A stretch of 64,000 nucleotides of DNA from Rhododendron vialii (lineage: Eukaryota; Streptophyta; Magnoliopsida; Ericales; Ericaceae): contig NC_080558.1 of assembly GCF_030253575.1 (NCBI RefSeq), positions 1,684,001-1,748,000 on the forward strand. Reading direction: 5' to 3'. Positions 46,096-55,747 of this stretch are shown here, one piece after another. Numbering within the stretch: the stretch's first letter is position 1; every line of letters begins with the position of its first letter. The notes beneath the pieces were generated by a model, which searched no databases, was not told the origin of the DNA, and saw nothing but the letters and a program-made list of their open reading frames with translations. A program made the translations under genes and the position numbers.

Positions 46096-48771
46096 TGTAA
46101 AGACCCGTATTTTAGGCCTATATTTTTTTTTTATATAATTGTACGGCTTGTCGAGATAAACGGTGTGGATATATGGAATGACGTATTTGTGGAAGGATAT
46201 AAGGCTAAATGTATGAGAGGTGCACGTGAGAGAGTGTGGTATGAAAAGTAGGAGATAAATTCTCCTTGGTTTCCAATAAAATTCCCAGAGGAATGCTTTC
46301 CTCTTTCTCATTTCTATCTCTCGGCTCTCTCTCTAACTCTCACACATCCCTCTCTCGGCTCTCCTCCACTCCCACTCAAAATCAACTCAAATCAACCTCC
46401 AATCTCAAAACTCATGAAGATTGACCTCCATTCCACCCTCCGTACGTGGTCTTGAGCGTGTATTCAGTTGGGTCTAGCTCGGAGAGGAGTATTCAACTGA
46501 TTTTGAGGTTCTGGAAGCTAGGGCTTGTTCAAAACACTTGGTTTTCGCTTCTCGACTTGAGGTAGGGAATTCTACCTCTCTTTATATGTTTTATGAGTGA
46601 TTTGGTGCATGAATCGTGCTTGTAATGTCGTGTTTAAGTTTGGATTGAAAATTCGTAGTTGCTGTCAGAATTGTCTATTTTTCCTGGATTCCTACCGGTA
46701 GGCCCGTCCTTTCTACCGGTAGAACATTGTTACTTTACCAGAAAATCGATTCCCTACCGGTAGGAACTTTTCACCTACCGGTAGAACGTTTGAAAAATTT
46801 CATCAACCAGCTCAAACGTATAGCGGCAGCTCAAAAGCTGCTCAACGTACCAATCTTCTACCGGTAGGAATTCCTTACCTACCGGTAGGTCAAGCACGAA
46901 CTTGAATGTTGGCCTTTCTGTTTTCAAGTTCTACCGGTAGGAGTTGCTTGCCTACCGATAGGTTGCGTTTCTATTTTCAAGTTCTACCGGTAGGCAATTG
47001 AATGTTGGCCTTTCTGTTTTCAAGTTCTACAGGTAGGAGTTGCTTGCCTACCGGTAGGTTGCGTTTCTATTTTCAAGTTCTACCGGTAGGAGTTGCTTGC
47101 CTACCGGTAGGAGATCATTTCTATTTTCAAGTTCTACCGGTAGGACTTGCTTGCCTACCGGTAGGAGATCAGGAGTTTCAGCTGTTTTTTTGAGCTGCTG
47201 CAGTATCTTTCAGCTGCTTCCTTATATCTTTCAACTCGCATGTCGAAGCTTTTCATTGACTCTAATGGGTTTGTTTACGCATCCTTCTAAGTGTTTTGGT
47301 GAGTATTACTCGTTTCTCACTTAGAGTGGCATTCAATGGACTAGAGTGAACATGTCTAGGGATTCGACGAGTAGTAGTGCAATCCGTTCTCTCTCTCGAC
47401 TCGTAAAATTCTTAGATTCCTTTAGTACATGCTTTTACGGACTCCGAGTATAGAAACTAGATAATCGGGCATCGTAGAGTCTAGTCGTGGGTTAATTTGT
47501 GGCTTGTAATGGTACGGGGGTGTACTTAGGGGTACGGTGAAGACGTGTGTATTTGAGTATATGCGATATGGTAGATTGTTAGTCTTATATTACCATGTGA
47601 TTGATTAAATGGTCTTTGGATTCAATTGAATGAATGGATGTTTGTGAAATGGGAAGCGGAATGAAAGTGAATAACTAATGGACAGAGTATTGTAGGATTT
47701 TATGTATGGGCCTAGTATGTCATGTAAGATGCGGGTATGTAAACAAAAGAGGAGGCATGAACATGTACATTTGTGGAGTCGCGTAATGATTAATTAAATT
47801 TCAATGGTATAACCGTCAAAGGGATGATGAAATTGATTATGAAATGATGTCGATTGTGAAAAGTGTGAAAGGTGACCCAAGTGGTCGTTATTGAGGGAAA
47901 AGACTCGGGGTGACCCTACGCTCGAGGGAACTAGACCCGAGGTGACCCAACTGATTCATATTATTGGAGGAAAAGACTTGGGGTGACCCTACGCTCGAGG
48001 GAACTAGACCCGAGGTGACCCCAACTGATTATTATTGTTAAGGAAAAAGACTCGGGGTGACCATGCGCTTGAGGGAACTAGACCCGAGGTGACCCTAGTG
48101 ATGATTGATGGGAAATACCAGATTAAAAGAAAAGAAAGGTTTTGCAATAAAGGGATTTAATGAAGGTCAATGTGGACACGAGAAAGATTGTACTACCGTA
48201 CAAAGAAGAATAAGATGTTTTGATTTGATTATAGACAAATGTGGAATGATGTGAGTTTAATAACATAACTAGTTAAAGAAGTAAACGGCTAGTGACATTG
48301 ATGTGAAGTCTAGGACTCTTAGGCGATAATTTGCAGTTTGTTGGTAGCCACTTGTACTATAGGCGTATCTGTCCATGTTCATTCATTCTCGGTGTATGAT
48401 TCATTCAAACTACATATAGCTTGAGCTTAGAATTCTCTACTGGGCTAGTGTAGCTCAACCAAATCTTTCTTTTCAGGTTCTGATGCCGAGCAATAGATTG
48501 CATGCATTGTGTGCTTGACAGTAAAAGACTTTTGGAAGCTGACATCACTGGTTATTTCGTCATCTTTGTGAAGATCTCATTTTGTTAAAGGTGGTTTTGT
48601 AACTAATTATTACTGAATTTTCTTTTGACTAAAGTTGTAATTTTCTAAACTTAAGGACTTGTTTGTAAATTAAACAGGAGGGAAACTCATTTGGGTAACG
48701 TATATGATATGCAAGGTTTCTCTTTTATTGAAATGTATTACTTAATTATGTTGAAAATCGAGGGCGTGACA
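46096..48771 (+). repeat. 3' LTR
   Basis: Same sequence as 40183-42905 with scattered substitutions, one fewer block of the CTACCGGTAG array (46691-47165) and a short insert near 47455. Confidence 0.92.
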
Positions 48772-48822
48772 TTTTTTGAATTGTACACGACCAATTTCTC
48801 TCTATGAACTCTACCTCTTGTA

Positions 48823-49319
48823 GGAAAGGTCAATAGGAGCGATTGTTTACTGTTTGACTATCTAATGAGCATGTGACACATGCACTCGTCTTTGCGGGGT
48901 TGACGATTTGACCGACGAACCCTAGTTTGCCACATGGTGCCTCAGTCGCGCGACACGTGGCCTCTTGTGCGAGGGAGCCTCGCGCTACCCATCGCTTTGC
49001 AACACCCATGTAAGGGTCGCGAGCCTATATTTCTCCCTTAAGGAGAGAACTACATTTATTTAGGTGGATGCTTGGCGCGGTCCCAATCTAATAGAGACAA
49101 TAACGCGGTTCAACCAAGATACACAAATAATTTGCCCAGACTCTTATGTCTGCTACGGCCTTTAGACAGGACCTGAGGGGCCCCTTGAGGCTTGGCAGCG
49201 ATATTGGCGCGAGTGAGTATCAACAAGGGATACTGAGTATCAACAAGGGATATGAGGATTTCTAACCTCCAAAACCCCTAAAATATAGAAACTCACTTAA
49301 TACACGATACATACAATTG
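48823..49319. other. GC-rich insert of unknown origin
   Basis: It lies between the FB8 break and the 3' end of FB9. Relatively GC-rich, with a tandem duplicate of TGAGTATCAACAAGGGATA at about 49214. No gene, repeat partner or terminal repeats were seen in this window. Confidence 0.5.
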
Positions 49320-49984
49320 TTAACCAAATACAGAAGGGACATAGTCTTTTCTACGTTGGAAATATACCTGATAACTCTTCGAACTTTCACCTGAAGAAGC
49401 TTCAAAGTATCTCCTAATCCGTCCTCCACGATTAGGCGAGATGAGAGTCTCGATGTATTTGTGCCTGACTGTATAGTGTGTTGGAAGGCCTGAAACCACC
49501 ATTGTCCTGAGTGTTTCTTTTCTCAGATTGTACACAACTAGTTTCTCTCTGTTAGATTCAACAAGCATATATTCTTCGTGAACATCTAATATCAACCATA
49601 TATTTCGGATACAAATTCTTCTTCTGCTGACAAATACGAAAAATCCAATATATTCATTCGAGGACCAGCAATCGTAAATTTGGTCCACGACTCTCTTACC
49701 CTGTATTTCTTCACCATCCAAACATCAACCAGTTGACTAGGTTGCCTAACAACCAAACTGAGACAATCGCCAAGAACTACCATCCGAGGAAACTCAAACC
49801 CGTGATCATCAAGCAAAGCAGGCCACTGCACTTCCCTGAAAATCTCATCCAATAAATTGAAAGCAACAACTACACAACCATCCAAACCACCAGTCCTCTG
49901 ACACAGCCAATGGAGACGTTCATTAAAGTGAACCCCGGTAGCAGCATCCACAGGGATATAATGGGTTTCTTGAATTCTCCTCCA

Positions 49985-50057
49985 ATGTTGCTGTCTATTC
50001 ACTGAAAATTGATGCTTGGAGACCAAGCATCAATTTTCAGTGAATAGACAGCAACAT
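49985..50057. repeat. Perfect 35-bp inverted repeat with 3-bp loop
   Basis: The arms 49985-50019 and 50023-50057 are exact reverse complements separated by AGA. Both come from the FB9 coding segment for YVAVYSLKIDAW. The normal downstream codons resume right after the extra arm. This is the signature of a template-switch (fold-back) replication error rather than of a transposon. Confidence 0.95.
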
Positions 50058-50187
50058 ACGTTATACGAGCATCACCATGAAAGTCATAATGAAGGTAAGA
50101 TTCAAAACGATCGTTATAAAGCATCACAACCTTGTAATCATCCGTATACAATTCATAATCCAACCCAGGTAGCAAAATGTATGACCC

Positions 50188-50866
50188 TGTTTGTCTATTT
50201 TTCACTTGCAGTCAATGATATACTGAGAATTGTTATGCGTGCTGGAAATGTGGATGTTTGTGGTGGTGGTGCAGTTTGGTTTCTTGCCGTATTTCAGGAC
50301 TTCTATAGAAGCAAATTTAATGAAGTGAATGGAGATGAAAGAAGAACAACAAATGGACTTTATTAATTATTCTTCGAGATAGAAGTTAATCGACTGTGAG
50401 AACACAATCGAGTGGACGATTACGTTACAAGCACTCCTAGTGCAAGGAAAGTAAAGTACAGATAAAAAGTAGAAGCCTTTGGGCGATTGAGTGGGGGTTG
50501 TAATCATTTTCTGTTCTTGTATTTATAGGCTGTGACTTCGACTTGAATCAAGCAGTTACTTATTTTCTCTCTCTTCTTTCTCCACGTTCTTGAGCAGGTG
50601 ATTACTTCACATGATCACACGTTGCATTTGCTTCTTTCAACAGCCTTTGTTAACTGCTAGCTTCGTGCATAATCCACTTGTAACTTGTCATTTAGGTACG
50701 TGTCTCGAGTTGAGAAAACTTTCAACCGTCGATCGGTTCGATCAGTCCATTCAGTTCCTTGATATGTCTAACATTTATTTAAATTTAATCCATGTTTGGT
50801 TAACACGTGTCATGGTTTAACCTAGTCGATCAGTATCGACTAGTTCACGAAATTATGGTGTAAACA
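50188..50866 (-). mobile_element. Solo LTR, 5-bp TSD GACCC, inside FB9
   Basis: Read on the minus strand, it starts TGTTTACACC and ends GACAAACA. It is flanked by GACCC at 50183-50187 and 50867-50871. Removing it with one GACCC restores the F-box frame (SPLGSYILLPG). At 679 bp, with no internal genes, it fits a solo LTR left by LTR-LTR recombination. Copia or gypsy origin cannot be told. Confidence 0.85.
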
Positions 50867-51375
50867 GACCCAAGAGGCGAAAAGGAGTCATCAAAAGGCG
50901 ATTCTGAAAGTTTCTTACATTCTCTAGTCAATGGATTCAATAAGAAGTTGGAATTACCTTCAGTAGAAACTAGAACCGAGCCGTTGAAAGAGCCCGAAAC
51001 GTCGATCCACTGGTAGGAGTGCTCGACCAGAGGAAAATCAAGCTTTTTTGCTGCCGGATCAGCGGAGGCGAAATCGACGGAGTAGAGAGCGGGAGGGCTA
51101 GAAATTAAAAGGACATTTTGAGGTTTGTTGGGGGAAGAGATTAGGGAATTTTATGAGGGAGAAACACATGCACTTACATCGGCAGAGAGACTTTACCAGT
51201 AGGAGATAGAGTATGTGGGCGACGATCTCTGGTGGAAGGTGTCTGCACTCTGCTGATGGGGTTGTTGACGGTCCCAATTTCGGACATCTTGGTCGTCTAC
51301 TTCAGCGTTTTTATACTGCTATATAAAAAAATAGAAGAGGCACCTCTAAATCAGAAATAAAAAATGCCTATATGC

Positions 51376-51471
51376 ACAATCATCCGAACACAACACCGAA
51401 AACAACCCCTCACATGTATGTGGGCGTATATGTGAAGGGTTGTGTTTGGTGTTGTGTTCAGATGATTTTGC
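51376..51471. mobile_element. MITE hairpin related to the 28572/52164 family
   Basis: CAATCATCCGAACACAACACC pairs with GGTGTTGTGTTCAGATGATTTTG around CTCACATGTATGTGGG-type centre sequence. It shares the CAAACACAACACC termini with the 161-bp MITE but is a separate insertion just left of cassette C. Confidence 0.65.
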
Positions 51472-52163
51472 AAAAATAGTTGAGTACATCATCTTTGTAG
51501 AAAATTAAGTTTATCAGAGATTTGTGGCCGCCTGGTTGGATAACATGAAATGAATTGTTAGAGTGATTCAGAAAGATAATTGTGAAATAAATTAACACCG
51601 ATCAGGCACTACAAATGTTCCATAAGCTTAATTTTCATTATAAGTACGATGTACTCATCGAGAGTCACAAAATGAACAATTCAATCATAATGATGATGTG
51701 CCCTCTGTAAAGTCTAACAAGTTGCACACCCTCTGTAAAGTCTAACAAGCTGCACAACACCGCCGTAGTGCGGTGGTTGACCAAGGCAACCCTTAATTAG
51801 CCTCTTCAATTGACTTATTTTTATAAGAGATAAACACATCGAAACTTACAAATAAATGCTGCTGGCAAGGTATGAAATTGGGGTTAAACCGGTAGATAAA
51901 GAAATTGAGTTGTACTTGGTTCACTAAAACGAAATGTTCATTTGGCCATTCGGGTCAAAATCATTTTATAATGTTTGAAAGGTATGAACAATTTAAAAAT
52001 GGCATGCATACCCATCAATGAACAAGAAACTTGGGAGGGAGGAAGTAGTATTTCATTTGCCAAAAACCGATGGGATATGATTTGGCCGGGTTTCTTAATC
52101 TCAGAGGATGTACCCATGCATCGAGAAGCCACCGTACGTAATCTTCAATATCATCTTGAAATT

Positions 52164-52324
52164 CAAAAGTGATATTCACACAACAATCCAAACACAACAC
52201 CAAACACAATCTCTCACATACATGTGGGCTCCACACACACTAATATGTGTGGGCCCCACATGTATGTAAGATGTTATGTAAGTTGTTGTGTTTGGATCAT
52301 TATATTATATGAGTAGCATTGTTG
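52164..52324. mobile_element. MITE with 9-bp duplication (cassette C copy)
   Basis: Same insertion as 28572-28732, with the same length and flanks (CTTGAAATT and CTCGAAATT), inherited through the duplication that made B and C. Confidence 0.85.
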
Positions 52325-52689
52325 CTCGAAATTTACATGTGGGGTCCTAAATCGAATCAAGCTTCTTAACTTAACTAGTCTTATGAACGTGGCTAATTTC
52401 ACGTTCAAGTCGTAATAGAAAAGCTGAACAATAAGTAACATTCCTTTTCTTAACAAAAAGAAATGAGGTAAAAAGATAGTGATGGATTTGTCATATATAG
52501 TAGTTTAATAATGATTTTAAATCAATCCAAAATATAGGTATGCCTTATTGATTTAAATTCGGAAAAAAGTCAAAAACATGCATTTTTCCAATTAAAATGC
52601 AATTACGTTGTCCAGCTATTTAATCCTCATTCCTGGAATTACAATTTACAACGTTACACCTCAGTACTATACCTAAATTACCCTTCTGA

Positions 52690-53120
52690 AATAACGAGAA
52701 CCAAAGTGGACCTTGAATACATAGCAAAAGATGCTGAAAGGAAATCCACCTTCAAAAGAAGAAAGAAAGGCTTGATGAAGAAGGCAGAGGAGCTTAGCAT
52801 CCTGTGCGCAGTCGATGCTTGCGCAATCATTTTCTGCCCTTATGATCTTGAGCCAGACGTTTGGCCGTCACAATTGGAAGTTCAACTCATCATCGCAAAA
52901 CAGAAGAATGATAGATCAAAAAGATTTCGTAAGCCAACAACTCACAAGGGTAAATGAGCAAGTGGCTAAACAACATAGGGAAGTTTGGCACAAGGGGATG
53001 ACCAATGTCATGTTTGAGTTCTTGAATGGCAAAGGGTTCAAGTATTTGAACATGTCTGATCTGAACGATTTAAATTCTCTATTGAGCGAAAACATAAGGG
53101 CTATTGAAAGGAGAATCTAA
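52690..53120 (+). pseudogene. MADS copy C: Mgamma MADS-box pseudogene without TATA box or start
   Basis: The coding sequence follows copy B closely (DLEYIAKDAERKSTFK, KGLMKKAEELSILCAV), but the start codon is ATA instead of ATG (AAATAACGAGAACC). About 80 bp between CTATACCTA and AATTACCC, including the TATA box and most of the leader, is missing. A 29-bp deletion at about 52894 then shifts the frame inside the region after PDVWPS. The C-terminal part (MIDQKDFVSQQLTRVNEQ to ENIRAIERRI) survives in another frame. It cannot give a normal protein. Confidence 0.92.
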
Positions 53121-54648
53121 TTTCTTGAATAAAAGCATAATGGTGGTGAGTAAAATGGGAAGCGGCACCGGCGGTGAGGCGCGAGTGCTAGGAGTCTTAG
53201 CTTCATTTATTTCAATTTTAGTATCACACATGTTTAATGTTGTTGGTTCCTGACTTTTATCGTTTATTGCTTCGTTAAGTACAATTTTTTGTTGTTGTTT
53301 TTATTGTTAGTGATGGATTGTCGTTTTTCGATCACCACATTAACGCTATAATAATGAGTTTTATGTTTTTCTTCCTTACTGCCATTTCACAGGAATGACA
53401 TTTGAATGTTTAGCTCACGACACAAACCGCTTTCTAGTTTTTGACAGTTTTTTCTTTCTTATGACAAACGTAGATGCATCAATTGTGTAGCTACCTCTAG
53501 TTAGATGATTTTCATTTTTACGTGATCAACAAATTAAATAAGCGGCTCGAGTTAATGAAACGAGGACGTTGATATGCCCCATTTTGGAACATAGAAGGAT
53601 CATAATTAGAGAAAAGTATTGAAAGGAGTGAATCCTTAGTGCAAAAATAAATAGAACTAGAGAGAGTAAAACATGACAATAAAGACCACACAAGACACAA
53701 TATACAATACATGGATCTCCTTTTAACTATCACTCATACAAAAGATTAACTCACCCTGGACATCCTAATAATAACTATAAAAAAAAAAAAACTGAAAGAA
53801 GCTTCTCATTCATAATTTCCTCCCAATTCCTCCTGCATGAAAAGGAGAGACGAGGCTCTCGACATAGGTGCCCCCATATCTAACTGTAGCGCATGGAATG
53901 CCGCAAATCGCTATGTCCCGCTTTGTTAATTTTTGTGGATTGTACACAACCAATTGCAAATACACAACCAATTGCTTCTCTCCATAGACGCAATTCACGT
54001 GAAACAACAAAAATTCGTCTTCCGCCAACATACTCACCCCATCCAATAAGAACAATTCAGAAGAATCAGAACACATCGTGAATTCAGTCCAAGACTCTCT
54101 TACCCCGTACTCCTTCATCATGCAAACCTTATTTTCCTTCGCACTAACCAAACAAAGAGAACCTCCAAGAACCAACAGATCATAGTAGTCATCATACCTA
54201 TACTCGCATGTAACTAACGAAGTAGGCAGCGGTATTTCCTTGAAAATCTCACCTGATAAATCGAAAGCAGTAATAAACCTATTGAAAACATTCCCGTTCC
54301 AACTAAGGAAATGGAGGCATCCATTTAAGAAAACCCCACCAGAGTTTCTCACAATACCCTGGAAATCTTCACTTCTCCTCCAAGCATTTGTTTTTAGTGA
54401 ATACATAGCCACGCTCGTAGTGCCACTCTGATCGTAATATGAGGATGAGAGCATCACAACCTTGTAATCATCTGTCGATGAGTCGTAACCCACACCGTAC
54501 ACAACATGCATATTCGAATTTTGGACAAATAGACATACGGGCGGTTTCTTCAATTCTCTAGTTGATGGATTCAACAAGAATATGGATTTGTAACAGCGGT
54601 AAACTAGAAGCAAACCATCGCAAGAACTCAAAACCCGGAGCCACAACA

Positions 54649-55747
54649 CACTACAAGAAAAATGAAAATTGGTGAAGAAAAAGTGGCGACAAAATTTAAT
54701 TTCGTCACTAAATGAGTATATTTGGCGACGAAAAAATATATTTGTCACTGTTTTAACAACTTCCTTGACAAAATAATTTCGTCACCAATTATACTTGTTT
54801 AGCGACAAAAAAAATATTTTCGTCACCAATGGGTATCTATTTGGTGACGAAATACATTTTTCGTCACCAAAAGCTTAAAAAAGGTGATGAAATTATTTTT
54901 CGTCACCAAAGATAATCATTTGGTGACAAAATATCGGCAAATGAGACCAATTTAGTAACGAAATATTTTTTTCGTCGCCAAATGCTTAACTTTGGTGACA
55001 AAAAATAATTTCATCACCATTTTAACGCTTTCAGTGACGAAAAATATTTCGTCGTTAAATGGGTACCTTTCGTGACGAAATTTATGAATTGCGCTTTGTC
55101 ACTAAATATATTTTGGACATAACTTTTTACTAAAAACTCCGATTGACATAATTCAAATTGGTTTTGAACAATAACTCAATTACCTACAACTTTCATGTTT
55201 ATCAAAATTGCTAATTTTAATGTTTAAAGGTTCAAAATTACATTTGAAATATATTTTCATGTTAAACATATATGTTATATATTAGATATTTCAAATATTT
55301 GCTGAAAAGTGTGTGTGGTGTAGTTGGTCGGGGCTTATGCGGAAAACTCAAGGGACTCAGGTTCGAAACCCAGTAGGAGCAAGAAAGAAGGATTTTTTTC
55401 CCATATGAAAACGTTTTTTGCAACGAAAAATTTCGTCACCGATTTCTTATATTGGTGACGAAAATTTTCGTCACCGATGTGACCCATCGGTGATGATTTT
55501 TTTCGTCGTCAAACAGCACAATAAGCGAGGAAAAAAATTTCGTCACCAATTATTCACTTTTTGGTGACAAAATATTTCGTCATCAAAAGGCACTATAGGT
55601 GACGAAAACTAGATTTTGTCACCAGGTAGGAATCCTCGACAACTTTTAGTCGACAAATTTTTTTTCGTCACCTATATTATATGTGACGAATAATATGCAA
55701 TTTGTGACGATTTTCATTCGTCACCCAATGAAATTTTTCTTGTAGTG
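54649..55747. mobile_element. Non-autonomous CACTA element, 1.1 kb, TSD ACA, inside FB10
   Basis: The ends CACTACAAGAAAAATGAAAATTGG and CAATGAAATTTTTCTTGTAGTG are inverted repeats, with ACA duplicated on both sides (54646-54648 and 55748-55750). Both flanks are packed with TTTCGTCACC/GGTGACGAAA motifs in both orientations. The centre carries a tRNA-like segment. No coding capacity was seen. Its terminal CACTACAAG matches the 6.9-kb element at 1229, but the subterminal motif differs (GGTGACGAAA against GGTGACA), suggesting a different TnpA specificity. Confidence 0.93.
55311..55384 (+). ncRNA. tRNA-like segment with pol III A and B boxes, inside the CACTA element
   Basis: TGGTGTAGTTGG (55316-55327) fits an A box, and GGTTCGAAACC (55360-55370) fits a B box, about 33 bases apart as in tRNA genes. 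No good acceptor stem or clear anticodon arm is seen, so it is tRNA-derived rather than a functional tRNA gene. It could be a captured tRNA or SINE head. Confidence 0.5.

Larger units (their letters stand above)
40183..48771 (+). mobile_element. LTR retrotransposon, gag-only, 5-bp TSD TTTTT
   Basis: The LTRs are 40183-42905 (2723 bp) and 46096-48771 (2676 bp). Both run from TGTAAAGA to GGCGTGACA and are highly alike. A tRNA-Met-type primer site follows the first LTR, and a purine tract precedes the second. Flanking bases are TTTTT on both sides, although this lies in a T-run. The 3.2-kb interior has one zinc-knuckle gag remnant and no recognisable protease, reverse transcriptase, RNase H or integrase. 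The GAGGACGAAATTTCTTTAAGG stretch before the purine tract is typical of Ty3/gypsy Tekay/Del elements. A non-autonomous TR-GAG-like element of Ty3/gypsy origin fits. Confidence 0.9.
40038..48822 (-). pseudogene. FB8: F-box 3' end split by an LTR retrotransposon
   Basis: 40182-40063 (minus) reads MRDVVVCGISTRFTIGVTYV then ESLLSPHHQGGIGRQ, the tail of the FBA domain. The preceding codons lie beyond the retrotransposon at 48822-48772, where TTTTTTGAATTGTACACGAC matches FB3 at 18239. So the 8.6-kb element 40183-48771 inserted in the last part of the gene. Upstream of 48823 the F-box sequence is replaced by an unrelated GC-rich insert. Only about 55 codons survive. Confidence 0.85.
49320..51287 (-). 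pseudogene. FB9: diverged F-box/FBA gene with four lesions
   Basis: The ATG at 51287 begins MSEIGTV. A frameshift follows before the F-box, which reads LPPEIVAHILYLLLVKSLCR. The FBA start, in another frame, has VEHSYQWIDVSGSFNGSVLV, FLLNPLTRECKKL and SPLGS. A 679-bp solo LTR (50188-50866) interrupts it, and the frame rejoins as GSYILLPGLDYELYTDDYKVVML. A fold-back duplication at 49985-50057 breaks VYSLKIDAW from RRIQETHY. The next part reads FNERLHWLCQ, LLDEIFREVQWPALLDD, MVVLGDCLSLVV and YRVRESWTKFTI. A frameshift near 49600 precedes the C-terminal LVVYNLRKETLRTMVVSGLP. It is one of the most diverged members here and clearly old. Confidence 0.88.

Noticed and set aside
55311-55384. A functional tRNA gene
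   Set aside because: A and B boxes are present, but no proper acceptor stem or anticodon arm can be paired. Kept only as a tRNA-like segment.
54649-55747. CRISPR-like array of GGTGACGAAA repeats
   Set aside because: The motifs occur in both orientations with irregular spacing, in a plant transposon with CACTA ends. They are subterminal repeats.
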